Positions 37,217-46,894 are shown, counted from the stretch's first letter. The stretch: 64,000 bases of DNA from Xylanivirga thermophila (GCF_004138105.1 NZ_RXHQ01000009.1:1-64000), one strand, 5' to 3'. A program made the numbers and translations. Notes: generated from the sequence alone by a model not told the origin.

Positions 37217-37218
37217 GA

Positions 37219-38010
37219 TTGCCAAAGAATAATTTGAATCTCCCAGAAGAATCTTTCAGGCTACAAATTAAAGACTTAGCAGAAGAAACGAGAATAAAGT
37301 TTGCTAGAAAAGGGCTTTCAGATATATTTGACATTCTATCGGAGGCTGCATTTTTGATAAGAAAGCCATTGGATACAGATGAATTATCAGGGTTTAGCAC
37401 TTATTTTGAGGAACAGTTTATTGTCTATTTAAATAGTAATTTTACTTTGGGACATGAACGTTATACTGGTGCCCATGAATTATATCATCTTATTTATAAT
37501 GCCGATATCCTGAAAAAAGAAAAGATTCTTTTAGATGATGAAAAGCATAAAGCAGAAGATATGAAAGCAAATGTATTTGCATCTGAATTTTTAATGCCTG
37601 AAGACTATGTAAAAGAAGTATTTTATAAAATTGTTAATGTGGATAAGGGCAGTATTTTACCAAGGCATATCGTTAGAATGCACAATTATTTTAAAGTAAG
37701 TTATAAGGCTATGTTAAAAAGACTTATCCAACTTGATTTATGCTCTATTAATAAATATGAGGAACTTGTAGATATCTGCTCACTGGAAAACATGGAGCAA
37801 CTCCAATCTCTAACCAAGCGGGAAGGCTATAGCATTGAACTGATAATTCCATCAAAAGAAACGTATGTACCTACAGAATATATAGAATTTGTAAAGAGTA
37901 ATTACGAACGAGGGAATATTTCATATAAGAACATGAAAAATAGTCTTGAATTTGTCGGACTGACTCCAGAGCAATTCGGATATGAGTATCCCCTAGAAGA
38001 GGATTATTAG
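37219..38010 (+). CDS. ImmA/IrrE-family metallopeptidase
   Basis: A 263-residue zinc peptidase. The metal site is HELYH in GAHELYHLIYN near residue 90, followed by the downstream EDMKANVFASEFLMP helix of the family, with the third zinc ligand glutamate in ASEFLM. The start is a TTG at 37219, eight bases after GGGAGGAG; an ATG at 37201 lies on that site. Proteins of this family cut repressors upon stress. It overlaps functionally with the XRE gene before it and is followed one base later by the PIN-like gene. Confidence 0.9.
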   Translation: MPKNNLNLPEESFRLQIKDLAEETRIKFARKGLSDIFDILSEAAFLIRKPLDTDELSGFSTYFEEQFIVYLNSNFTLGHERYTGAHELYHLIYNADILKKEKILLDDEKHKAEDMKANVFASEFLMPEDYVKEVFYKIVNVDKGSILPRHIVRMHNYFKVSYKAMLKRLIQLDLCSINKYEELVDICSLENMEQLQSLTKREGYSIELIIPSKETYVPTEYIEFVKSNYERGNISYKNMKNSLEFVGLTPEQFGYEYPLEEDY

Positions 38011-38011
38011 A

Positions 38012-38578
38012 ATGAGGTACGTAGGAGCCATTTCTGATGCAGATATTTTAATTAATTTAGCCAGAGTTAACAGATTGGATGTTTTAGAACTTTTATTTGA
38101 GGAAATCATCATTCCACAATTTGTGTATGATATTGAAATAAAGAAAAATGCAGGAAAGGGTTATGGTGTAATTAATCAAGCCATTCATAAAGATGGGAGC
38201 ATATTTAAGGTAGTAGATAGGAAGAAAGATATATCTGTAAATATACTTGCAAGAAGTATTATTGAAGATAAGAAAAAGGTAATCGGTCCAGGAGAAAGTG
38301 AATGTGCAGGATATGCTCAGGCGTTGAGAATTCCAATAATAATATCAGATAATTATACTGAATTTAAGTGGCTAGATGAGTTCATTACCCTGACACACAA
38401 TAATATTTTGGCTTTATGTGTGTATTTTGGCGAGATTACAAAAAGTGAGGCAGAAGATATTTTTAATCAAATTAATGATAATTTAACTCGTCCGACTAGA
38501 GATACCTTTGAAGACCAATATGGAAAGGCCTTTATAAGATTTGAGAGAAATGGTTGGAAAAAATATTTGGGTATATAG
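38012..38578 (+). CDS. PIN-like (DUF3368-type) protein
   Basis: A 188-residue protein. The first acid is in ISDADILINLARV, then GPGESECAGYAQ holds the middle glutamates and IIISDNYTEF the late aspartate, an order seen in PIN ribonucleases of the DUF3368 kind. It starts one base after the protease gene. In XRE-protease-PIN sets this gene is the likely toxin, an RNA-cutting enzyme released under stress. Confidence 0.75.
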   Translation: MRYVGAISDADILINLARVNRLDVLELLFEEIIIPQFVYDIEIKKNAGKGYGVINQAIHKDGSIFKVVDRKKDISVNILARSIIEDKKKVIGPGESECAGYAQALRIPIIISDNYTEFKWLDEFITLTHNNILALCVYFGEITKSEAEDIFNQINDNLTRPTRDTFEDQYGKAFIRFERNGWKKYLGI

Positions 38579-38651
38579 GGGAAGGTATATGTAATAAGGG
38601 ATATGGGTTAAAGAATAAGGTTATATTGAAGTAGCAATTGTAAGAATGTAA

Positions 38652-38680
38652 TTGTGTTCTTCCTTAATATGCGCTAAAAT
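38652..38680 (+). promoter_or_regulatory. Promoter of candidate short RNA b
   Basis: TTGTGT, exactly 17 bases, TAAAAT, as in unit a. Confidence 0.6.
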
Positions 38681-38686
38681 ATCATT

Positions 38687-38770
38687 ATCAATACAGACGG
38701 AGAGCATATTCTCTTTATACAGCCAGGTTCGTTTTGGCAGTAGTTAAGGAGAATATGCTTTTTATTTTTT
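38687..38770 (+). ncRNA. Candidate structured short RNA (unit b), relative of unit a
   Basis: Perfect 11-base stem AGCATATTCTC (38703-38713) / GAGAATATGCT (38749-38759), inner GCCA / TGGC, then TTTTTATTTTTT. Shares the blocks GGAG, GCATAT, CTTTA, GCCAG and the -10 TAAAATAT with unit a. Confidence 0.62.
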
Positions 38771-38915
38771 GGAAGAGAATTTGGAATGATAAAATGTGAG
38801 GTAAGAGGTGAGGAATATGAGAAATCCTATTAGATTACTATTGCTTCTATAAACCATATTATTCCTTTGTTATTGTGTACAGTCAATAGGAATTCAGCAT
38901 TCTATAAAGGATAAA

Positions 38916-39254
38916 TTGGCTAATGCTAGTACTTTGTCGAAATATCCGCTGAAGTTTAATACTGAGGTGAAAAGTATGGGAACAGCATGTCAGGTTAATA
39001 ATTGTTTTAGTAATTGCTTTAGAGAAAAGTTAATAAATACTGAATTGGGATTTTTAATAAAACAAGAAGGGGTTAAAGAAGGTATAAAGGAGGCAATACT
39101 AATACTTTTATTAAAGAAAGCATATACTCTGCCAGACGATATTTATGAAAGTATTATGAATCAGGAAAATCAGAGTGTTTTGATGGAATGGGTAAGACTG
39201 GTTTCGGAAACTCAAAATATGGAACAGATAAGAAAAGTAATAAATGCAAAATAA
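38916..39254 (+). pseudogene. C-terminal remnant of an Rpn-type nuclease
   Basis: The last 65 residues (QEGVKEGIKEAILILLLKKA to the end) match the repeated KEGIKEG helix and tail seen at the C-terminus of Rpn/PDDEXK 'recombination-promoting nuclease' proteins. The N-terminal nuclease domain is missing and the first 40 residues look unrelated, with a weak TTG start. This is most likely a decayed fragment; an independent small protein is less likely. Confidence 0.55.
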
Positions 39255-39280
39255 AAATAAGCCTTTACGGCTTATTTTTT
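39255..39280. terminator. Bidirectional terminator between converging genes
   Basis: AAATAAGCC / GGCTTATTT, loop TTTAC, then TTT on the + strand and A/T-rich on the other. Confidence 0.85.
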
Positions 39281-39606
39281 TGCCCGCCTTGCTCCTCTAA
39301 AACGGCTTTAATCAGTTTTGCAATTAAACGTAAACTATCTTCAGAGCAGTCTTTTAAAAGGTTTGCTATTTCGTCATTTATATATTCTCTTGATTTATAT
39401 AAAGAATCATAAAGAACAAAATCAGGGGTTATACCGAGGGCATTACAGATACCTACGAGGGTTTTAAGGCTTGCTTTTGCAGACCCGCTTTCAATGTGAC
39501 TCACATAAACGCTTGAAATTTCAACTGCTTCAGCCAACTGCTCCTGGGTTAGGTTTTTTTTCAGACGTTCTTCCTTTATCCTTTTGCCTAATTGCTTATA
39601 GTTCAT
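39265..39606 (-). CDS. XRE-family transcriptional regulator
   Basis: A 113-residue Cro/CI-type protein of SinR build: KRIKEERLKKNLTQEQLAEA is helices 1-2 and EISSVYVSHIESGSAKASLK the recognition part, followed by a helical tail ending in LEEQGGQKNKP. GAAGGGGTGAT precedes the ATG. It faces away from the SLH cassette, with 510 bases of non-coding DNA between, so it might control that cassette. Confidence 0.88.
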   Translation of the reverse strand: MNYKQLGKRIKEERLKKNLTQEQLAEAVEISSVYVSHIESGSAKASLKTLVGICNALGITPDFVLYDSLYKSREYINDEIANLLKDCSEDSLRLIAKLIKAVLEEQGGQKNKP

Positions 39607-40117
39607 TTATAATCACCCCTTCATACAATTTAACAATCCTTATGGGCGATACTGAATAAACTATAAGGACATATTGTAATAATAGTTTAAATGTTATAAA
39701 ATTGTATTGGAATGTTGAGCATGCTTTGGAAATATGACGCAATTAATATAAATGGGGGGATGCTATCAACAAAAGATAAACGGTAAAAGAGAGGGGTTGA
39801 TATACAGATTAATCATAGTATTTTAAGAATTAGGGATTGAAATATGGATAGCAAGCAGTGTTTAACGAAAATTAGAAACATGTTTACATAGTTTTAACCG
39901 ATTTGCTTTATTACAAAGAGAGTGATAAAGTAATATGAATTCTTTGTGCGTTATTAAAATATAAATTTATGGCTTATCCATACCTGTGGGATATTTAAAG
40001 GTGTGGGTTTATTTATGTAATAAGAAAAAAGCGAATAGTAATTTAGCACTTGCCAAGTAGGGCATACCTTTTAACTAATGACATTAAAATGAGAAAGATA
40101 AAGGAGGTATTTTAATT
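39607..40117. other. Non-coding gap before the surface cassette
   Basis: No supported gene. AT-rich, with some G-rich words (GGGATTGAAATATGG, GAGAGGGGTT). The ribosome site AAAGGAGGTATTTTAATT of the next gene closes it; the second SLH gene has nearly the same leader. Confidence 0.5.
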
Positions 40118-41599
40118 ATGAAAAGGTTGATGTTATTTCTAATAGCAGCACTGCTTTTTATTAGTATTCCAGTGAATGCAGTTGCTGGACAAGCATCAAC
40201 AAAACATCAATTCTCTGATGTAAAAGAGACAGACTGGTTTTATCCGACAGTAGCAAGGTTGGTAGAAAAAGGACATATTGCAGGGTACACCGATGGAACT
40301 TTTAAACCACAAAATAATATTAGAGTATCGGAGTTTACTAAGATATTGGTTTCAGCCCTTGATTATCAGATAAGTGTATCAAAAGGCGGGTATTGGGCAG
40401 AAGGTTATATAAATCAAGCAAAAGAAATTGGAATTATTCAAGATGGTGAGTTTGATGATTATGACAGGTATATAACCCGTGGTGAAATGGCAAGGATGGT
40501 TGTAAGGGCGGGGACAGGAATAAGTGCTAAGGATAAAGGAATTAGTTTCGATATTCCTGAAAACTACAAAGAATATGCATCTCTGATTACTGACTACTCA
40601 ATTCTTAAACATGAATCACAGGAAATTGCCTTAAAAATATTTGCTTCTGGAATTATATCAGGATTCCCAGACGGAAGTTTCGGGTTTAATAAAAACGCAA
40701 CGAGAGCCGAAGCATGTGCTATCCTTATTAGGTTTCTTGAAAAAGGCCAAAGAAAAGTACCTGAATTGCCTGAGAAGTTTGATTTAAAAAACGCTATTAT
40801 AAATCATGTTGAACTAGATGAAACTAAAATAGACGAGGATTATGGAAAACATATTATTAATAATAGCGGTTCGAATGTTACTGTAAAACTTAAGGGATAC
40901 ACTTCTTATGTATATCCTTATATGGGTAGAGAATACGCTCGTGGTCCAGAAGACACCGTTTATTATGCCATTTATTATGATGGTAATGATGAAGCAAAAT
41001 ATGGTGAAATTATTAGACAGGCAGATGGTTTTGTTTTAGAGAGGGTATATCCAGACGGAACCTATGATGAATTTACCCCACCACCACTTACGGAAAAACA
41101 AAAACAGGATTTCATTAACAAATATGACCCAGCACAAGTCAAAAAGAGGATACTAGAAGAAGAAAAAGAAATGGCAAGGAAAGTAGATAAGACATACAGC
41201 GATTTAATAGAAAAAGACCTTGTAAAACTTACCAAAGGGGACAATTATATTATTTATACGTATACTAAGCCTGATAAAGAAGCATTTAAACTAATTTCAG
41301 GAGCAGATATTAATTATGGAAACACTGTTGAAAGAGATTATGATTTTAATGTGGAAAGTATAAAAAGTAATATTGATAAAATATTAAAAAATAACGAAAT
41401 TAAAATCCATCTAAGAATATATCTTATTCCTTATCAGTGTAAAGATTTTCCCGAAGGTATAATACAATATAGAAATTTCAATAAAGATAAGAGTGAATAT
41501 GAATTACGTATTTTACTTCTTAACAATGAAACTTCTATGGAAGAACAGTTTAATATTCAGTTTAAAAAATATTTACAAGAAGTTAAAAGGTATAAATAA
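40118..41599 (+). CDS. SLH-domain surface protein 1
   Basis: A 493-residue exported protein. The signal peptide MKRLMLFLIAALLFISIPVN ends near an AVAGQ cut site. Three SLH modules follow (residues 30-80, 85-130, 140-205): FSDVKETDWFYPTV, ITRGEMARM and GIISGFPDGSFGFNKNATR. They anchor the protein to cell-wall polysaccharide. The C-terminal 280 residues are of unknown fold and rich in charged residues. It is a paralogue of the 44730 gene, sharing the N-terminal third closely. Probably part of a surface cassette with the lipoproteins between. Confidence 0.88.
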   Translation: MKRLMLFLIAALLFISIPVNAVAGQASTKHQFSDVKETDWFYPTVARLVEKGHIAGYTDGTFKPQNNIRVSEFTKILVSALDYQISVSKGGYWAEGYINQAKEIGIIQDGEFDDYDRYITRGEMARMVVRAGTGISAKDKGISFDIPENYKEYASLITDYSILKHESQEIALKIFASGIISGFPDGSFGFNKNATRAEACAILIRFLEKGQRKVPELPEKFDLKNAIINHVELDETKIDEDYGKHIINNSGSNVTVKLKGYTSYVYPYMGREYARGPEDTVYYAIYYDGNDEAKYGEIIRQADGFVLERVYPDGTYDEFTPPPLTEKQKQDFINKYDPAQVKKRILEEEKEMARKVDKTYSDLIEKDLVKLTKGDNYIIYTYTKPDKEAFKLISGADINYGNTVERDYDFNVESIKSNIDKILKNNEIKIHLRIYLIPYQCKDFPEGIIQYRNFNKDKSEYELRILLLNNETSMEEQFNIQFKKYLQEVKRYK

Positions 41600-41775
41600 A
41601 AGCCATATAAATAAGGCATATGGATTTTATAAAAAGATAGATGCTTGCTTAAAGTCATATTAGAACTTCGAATTATTAAAATATAAGTTTCAAAGCACTT
41701 TATATTTTTAAAGTATTTACTAAATTCATATTCCTGTTTAGATAGAATTTATTTTTTATAGGGGGAAATAATGAA

Positions 41776-42483
41776 ATGCAAAAAAAACATAGAATTTCAT
41801 ATATTTTAATTTGTTTAATTATAATTATTAGTTTAGTAGGATGTTCTGAGAAAATTGAGCCTTTTTCCCATTCACCTGAAAATGATATTAAAATAGATTA
41901 CATGGAAGATATTATCCAGAACCAGGATAAATATAAAGAAATGTATATGGATTATTCTTCTATGAGAATTGTTGGCACTATGTCAAAAGAATTGGAACAG
42001 TTTATTACTGACTTAGAAAAAGAATCTATCGAAACAGTAGGAAAGTTTGCTGATAATGGCGATAAGTTCATTGTTTTTCAAATATCGCTAGATGATTCTA
42101 AGGGAGTTATTGAAGAAGGGGCTAAAGCATTAATTGACAATTATTTAAAATATACTCGCCTTGACGATGAGAAAGCAACAGAATTTGGATTATCTTCCGA
42201 ATTAGAAGCCCAAGACCCTATAGGAAAAGTAAAAAAATATATGGGAGATAAAAATATTAAGATAACAGAAATTGTTCTGCCTCAAGCCTTTGAAAAGGTT
42301 GATTATGACCTTTATCCAGTAAAATGTACCTATAGGTATGTTTTAAAAGGTACAGTAGGCAAAAAACCTTTCGAAAAAGAGGTAGTTCAAGATTTCTACA
42401 TTGGAATTGATTGGAGCAAGGGGAAAGAAAAGGAAAATATGAGAGATACTATTGAGTATATTCGAGATATTTCTCAGAATTAA
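41776..42483 (+). CDS. Lipoprotein, unknown
   Basis: A 235-residue protein with a lipobox: a membrane segment then LVGC at residues 20-23, so it should be anchored on the outer face of the membrane. The rest is charged, without known family. GGGGGAAATAATGAA precedes the ATG. A second, partial copy of its last 75 codons stands at 43596-43829. Confidence 0.8.
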   Translation: MQKKHRISYILICLIIIISLVGCSEKIEPFSHSPENDIKIDYMEDIIQNQDKYKEMYMDYSSMRIVGTMSKELEQFITDLEKESIETVGKFADNGDKFIVFQISLDDSKGVIEEGAKALIDNYLKYTRLDDEKATEFGLSSELEAQDPIGKVKKYMGDKNIKITEIVLPQAFEKVDYDLYPVKCTYRYVLKGTVGKKPFEKEVVQDFYIGIDWSKGKEKENMRDTIEYIRDISQN

Positions 42484-42500
42484 TTTTTAGGAGGTGCCTT

Positions 42501-43535
42501 ATGAGAAAATCAAAACTTGCAAATATATGTCTCTATAGTTCTTTAGTGATTATATTGTTAAATATATTCACTGTTATTTTATTAGCAGCAAAGAAACCAA
42601 CTAACTTAGTGTTAGTAATTTCAAAGATATATAAACCAATTATAGTATTATCTATTATCGTTTTAATAAGCAGTATAGTATCTATAGTGCGAATTGCAGT
42701 TTCAAAAAAACAATTAAAGGGTACAGTAAAATCCATTATCTCGCTGATATTGTCTATAGTAATGTTTTTGGGTGGATTTGCTCAAGGACTATTTGCTGAG
42801 GCTGTGAATTCAACAAATGAATTGGGGAATTCTGATAAATTCATATCAACGATTGATGAACAGGCCGAGGGAGGACAGGAAGAGCCAGGATTTGATGAAT
42901 GGCAAAAACAGAAAGAATTATTTGAAGAGATGTTTAAAAAGAGGATGAGCACATCGACTACTCCTGAAGGTCCTAATGAAATTTTAAAAGGTAAATGGGG
43001 GAGTACTGCCGATGAAATAAAGAAGGCAGAAAAGAATAGGGTGGTTGAAAAATCTAATGATAATGGAACACATTGCCTTACCTATGCAGAGCAAATAGAT
43101 GATGTGTGGCTCTGCGGAAAGTTTTATAATTTTAATGAAGCGGGTGAATTGGATTCGTTATTTATCGAATACAATAATAATATAAGTTACATCAACAATG
43201 TTCAAAGTAATGTTGAAAATAATGTGGATGAATGGTCTGCTGAGGGGACCTATAAGCATTATACGGATTTAAAAGAAAAACTACAGAAGATATATGGTGA
43301 ACCAATTTATGGCTTAACCGGAGAAATTAGATTTGAAAACGATGTGTCAGAGGAAGACAAGCATAATAAAAGTAAATGGGATGAACTAATAGTTACAGGT
43401 AAAATGGATTTAGGATGTAGATTTGCTGCAAAGGATACAAGTATTAAGTTATGGGTTATGAGTTTAGGAGCATCTTCAGATATGTTTGCACAAGGACAAG
43501 TACATATCAATTGCTTTATAGAGAAAGTTAAGTAG
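42501..43535 (+). CDS. Membrane protein, unknown
   Basis: A 344-residue protein with three hydrophobic segments (about residues 11-30, 45-68 and 78-100) and a long outer or inner soluble part without cysteines in pattern. The sequence KGKWGSTADEIKKAEKNR near 160 recalls small stress-sensing lipoprotein domains, but I cannot name a family. GGAGGTGCCTT precedes the ATG. It is 17 bases after the lipoprotein gene, in the same operon. Confidence 0.75.
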   Translation: MRKSKLANICLYSSLVIILLNIFTVILLAAKKPTNLVLVISKIYKPIIVLSIIVLISSIVSIVRIAVSKKQLKGTVKSIISLILSIVMFLGGFAQGLFAEAVNSTNELGNSDKFISTIDEQAEGGQEEPGFDEWQKQKELFEEMFKKRMSTSTTPEGPNEILKGKWGSTADEIKKAEKNRVVEKSNDNGTHCLTYAEQIDDVWLCGKFYNFNEAGELDSLFIEYNNNISYINNVQSNVENNVDEWSAEGTYKHYTDLKEKLQKIYGEPIYGLTGEIRFENDVSEEDKHNKSKWDELIVTGKMDLGCRFAAKDTSIKLWVMSLGASSDMFAQGQVHINCFIEKVK

Positions 43536-43595
43536 ATAAAAAGTGTTTGATTGAGTATTATATCATGAAGAAATTAGTAAAATAGGGAGGATAAT

Positions 43596-43829
43596 AACAT
43601 TAAAGTAACAGATATTGTTTTACCTCAAACCTTTGAAAAAATTGATTATGACCTTTATCCAATGAAATCCACATATAGGTATATTTTAAAAGGTACAGTA
43701 GGTAAAAAACCTTTTGAAAAAGAGGTAGTTCAAGATTTCTGCATTGGGATTGATTGGTCGGAAGGTAAGGAAAAGGAAAATATGAGAGATGTTATTGAAT
43801 ACATCCAAGATGTGAAAGAGGAAATATAG
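43596..43829 (+). pseudogene. Partial duplicate of the 41776 lipoprotein gene
   Basis: In the same frame this stretch encodes the C-terminal 77 residues of the 41776 protein with few changes: DIVLPQTFEKIDYDLYPMKS against EIVLPQAFEKVDYDLYPVKC, and VVQDFCIGIDWSEGKEKENM against VVQDFYIGIDWSKGKEKENM. It has no start of its own and no signal. It shows a past tandem duplication of this lipoprotein, of which only the tail remains. Confidence 0.88.
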
Positions 43830-43862
43830 GCAATATGAAATTAAACTAAGGAGTGGAGAAAA

Positions 43863-44630
43863 ATGAAAAAGGTAATATCTTTGTTACTTGTTCTATTATT
43901 AGTATTAACAATGGTCACTGGATGTGGTCAAAGTGAAAAGAAACTAGAAACTTCGGGGGAAAAGACAATAGAAACTACTCCTGATGTAAAAACAAATAAA
44001 ACTGATTCTAAAACTGCAAAAGACAATTCTGGAGATACTGAATTGTTTGGCGTTCCTATGAAAACTGAAGACTATTTTATTCAAGATTTATCAGACCCAA
44101 ATAATCAATATACATTAAAGTGTATGACTGAAAAAATTTTTGGTATGGATGGATATATAATTAGTGGAGAAGAAGTAAAAGAGGGAGAATACAAGGAAGG
44201 TACTAGTTTTCTTGTCTATGCAAAAGACGGGAAGGCTTTAACTATTGAAGATATCACTTATTTAGATGAAACTTATCTTATCTCTTTGAAAGAGGTAGAA
44301 AAGGGGACACCTCAAAGCCATGAAAAATTATCTATTGTAACGAAAAAGCCTTTTAAAGACCAAACTATAAAATATGAAGATGGAACAATGGTGAGAAATA
44401 TTAATCTTTTAGCCGAAGAGGTAGGTATAGAAAGAATTGAAGGAGAATTTCAAAGAGTAGAAGGGGATAAAATTGAGATTATATCAATGTATTCAACCCT
44501 TGCAAAAGTCTATGCTATGGATGGAGTAACACCAGAATCATTGGAAGGGTTACAAAAAGATGATACAATTGAATATATGCGTGGTCTTAGGAATGACACA
44601 GTTTATGCTATTAGAAAAATAGAAGAATAA
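43863..44630 (+). CDS. Lipoprotein, unknown
   Basis: A 255-residue lipoprotein with signal MKKVISLLLVLLLVLTMVTG and lipidated cysteine in VTGCGQ (C22). A Thr/Lys-rich linker follows up to about residue 65, then a mixed domain without recognised family. AAGGAGTGGAGAAAA precedes the ATG. It sits inside the SLH cassette and is probably exported with the other products. Confidence 0.8.
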   Translation: MKKVISLLLVLLLVLTMVTGCGQSEKKLETSGEKTIETTPDVKTNKTDSKTAKDNSGDTELFGVPMKTEDYFIQDLSDPNNQYTLKCMTEKIFGMDGYIISGEEVKEGEYKEGTSFLVYAKDGKALTIEDITYLDETYLISLKEVEKGTPQSHEKLSIVTKKPFKDQTIKYEDGTMVRNINLLAEEVGIERIEGEFQRVEGDKIEIISMYSTLAKVYAMDGVTPESLEGLQKDDTIEYMRGLRNDTVYAIRKIEE

Positions 44631-44729
44631 TATGAAGCAAGAATTAAGTACATAGGGTTTAGGGCTTAGAAAAGATACTTGTATAAATATAGTAGATAAG
44701 ATTTAATTTGGGTAAAGGAGGTATTTTGT

Positions 44730-46670
44730 ATGAGAAAACTATGTTCCCTCATATTGATTGGAACGATGCTAATTACTGGTCTATTAAATCCAGTTATGGT
44801 ACATGCAACTTCAGGACTTCAATTTACGGATGTTAAAGAAAGTGATTGGTTTTACAAAGATGTAATGGAATTAACAAAAAGAGGGTTGATTTCAGGATAT
44901 CCTGATAAGACATTCAAGCCAAATGCTCAAATTCATGTGGACGAGTTTACTAAAATTCTAATTTCTTCCGTGGATGCAAATATTGAACCTTCTAAAGGTG
45001 GTTATTGGGCAAACAACTATATCGAGAAGGCTAAAGAACTAAGTATTATTCAAAATGGAGAATTTCAAAATTATACCCGATATATTACCCGTGGTGAAAT
45101 GGCAAGGATGATTGTAAGGGCTGGGGCGGGAACAAGTGCTAAGGGAAAAGGGATAAACCTTGATGTTCCCGAGAACTACAAAGAATATTCTTCCCTTATT
45201 ACTGACTACTTGACTCTTAACTCTGAATCTCAAGATGTTGCCTTAAAAGTATTTACATCAGGAATTATTTCAGGATTCCCAGATGGAAGTTTTGGGTTCA
45301 ATAAAAATGCTACAAGAGCCGAAGCCAGTGCTATTATGATGAGATTTCTGGATAAAGACCGAAGAAAAATTCCTGAGTTACCTAAAACAGTAGATTTTAG
45401 CAATACTTTAACTGTAAAAGAATTTACTGAAATGGCTTTAAAGACTGTCGGTAAAGAACCTACTATGGAATATGCTCAAAAAATGGAGTATGTAAGACCT
45501 TCGGCAGAATATCCATCTTATGAAAAGCCTATTTTAAGAAGAGAAGCCACTTTAACAATGGCAAGAATTATGGATGATTTAACAGACACGCCTGCTTTAT
45601 TTACTTCGGGCAAAAATGATTTATTTGTAGAGGGTATTACCTTGAATCATAGACCTAATATTGGTAAATTGATTAATGGTTTCGGTAAGGAATATTTTAC
45701 TTTATGTGATTGGAAAGATTACTGCGGTCATATTAGAGATATTCGTATGATAACAGAGAAATATCAAAAAGAAATGGTTACTTTGTATTTGGCGGGTATC
45801 ATTAATCTTGATGGTAATAAGGAATTAAGACCATATGATTTTTTAACTAAGGAAGAAGCAAAAGAGTGGATTGATGTTTGTGAGGAATACCGTTCATTAA
45901 GTTCCGATGAAGTTTTGGCAAAATTGCTTAAAAATATTCGGGAATTAGAAAAAAAATCTATGCCAGAAGTAGAAAAACCATCAAATGCTAATTTGTGGCG
46001 TTCAACTTATCCTTATGTAAATAAAAGGCTGTATGAATATCCATTAAAGTTGGACAAAGAATCTTCTTTCTCGGTATTAAATTCCTATAATGTTGAGATT
46101 CCTTCTAAGATATTAAAACGATTTAAACCAATGTATGAAATATACTTTAATACGAGGTATACAGTTGATTACAGAAATTTAGATGCTGAAGCAAGATACT
46201 ATAGCACATATATTAAAGAGAGTGGAACAGGCAATTACGAAAAAAGGGTGCTTTTTTATCATAATCCTGCACAATCTACTAATGGTTATGTAGATGAACA
46301 CGGCAATAAAAGAAAACTTGAAGATATAATTTTAATAGATAAGGCAATTAAGAATGAAATTGAAAAATATAAAAAGTATAAAGTCGTTTCACAGGCAGAA
46401 CTAATAACAGATGAATCATTAATCTATACAAGTTTTGCAGATAGGTGCAGGGCGACATTAAGAATAATTTATTATCCACCAACAGACCCTAACTTTTTAA
46501 AAGAACAAGGACTAGAGGTTGGTAAGTGGTATGAAAAAGATATATTGATAGATATGGCAATTGTGACTGATGGAGCAGAAGAGTTTAAAGATAGATGGAA
46601 GTTTTCTCCTTTTAATTATTCTGGACATTATGATTTTGGTCAATATAGACCTATGGAGTATCTTAAATAG
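44730..46670 (+). CDS. SLH-domain surface protein 2
   Basis: A 646-residue exported protein. Signal peptide in residues 1-28, then three SLH modules like those of the 40118 protein (FTDVKESDWFYKDVMELT; YITRGEMARMIVRAGAG; ISGFPDGSFGFNKNATRAEA). An extra pseudo-SLH stretch follows near residues 228-330 (LTVKEFTEMALKTV; ILRREATLTMARIM). The C-terminal 250 residues are unknown. AAAGGAGGTATTTTGT before the ATG is nearly the leader of the first SLH gene, so gene duplication included the upstream DNA. Confidence 0.88.
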   Translation: MRKLCSLILIGTMLITGLLNPVMVHATSGLQFTDVKESDWFYKDVMELTKRGLISGYPDKTFKPNAQIHVDEFTKILISSVDANIEPSKGGYWANNYIEKAKELSIIQNGEFQNYTRYITRGEMARMIVRAGAGTSAKGKGINLDVPENYKEYSSLITDYLTLNSESQDVALKVFTSGIISGFPDGSFGFNKNATRAEASAIMMRFLDKDRRKIPELPKTVDFSNTLTVKEFTEMALKTVGKEPTMEYAQKMEYVRPSAEYPSYEKPILRREATLTMARIMDDLTDTPALFTSGKNDLFVEGITLNHRPNIGKLINGFGKEYFTLCDWKDYCGHIRDIRMITEKYQKEMVTLYLAGIINLDGNKELRPYDFLTKEEAKEWIDVCEEYRSLSSDEVLAKLLKNIRELEKKSMPEVEKPSNANLWRSTYPYVNKRLYEYPLKLDKESSFSVLNSYNVEIPSKILKRFKPMYEIYFNTRYTVDYRNLDAEARYYSTYIKESGTGNYEKRVLFYHNPAQSTNGYVDEHGNKRKLEDIILIDKAIKNEIEKYKKYKVVSQAELITDESLIYTSFADRCRATLRIIYYPPTDPNFLKEQGLEVGKWYEKDILIDMAIVTDGAEEFKDRWKFSPFNYSGHYDFGQYRPMEYLK

Positions 46671-46854
46671 TTTGATACAAAAAAGAAGGGAAGAACAAAG
46701 GAAAAAGGGGTTAGGGAAAGTTTAGGTATAAGATATTATTGAATATTTTTCATATATGTTAATCTATACATAAGAGAGCAAAAGCCGAGATACATAAGCA
46801 TTACGGCTTGTGGGGCGTTTTTTAAAATTTTATATAGGGATATTAGGACTTTTA

Positions 46855-46894
46855 AAATGCTTTGGGGATTAGTGGTCTTCCCAAAGCATTTTTC
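46855..46894 (+). terminator. Terminator after the surface cassette
   Basis: AAATGCTTTGGG (46855-46866) / CCCAAAGCATTT (46880-46891) then TTT. A weaker AAGCCG/CGGCTT hairpin lies 90 bases earlier. No gene supported in 46671-47016. Confidence 0.8.

Noticed and set aside
40118-46670. Secretion-system or S-layer operon proper
   Set aside because: SLH modules and lipoboxes are clear, but no secretion ATPase, sortase or glycosylation gene is present.
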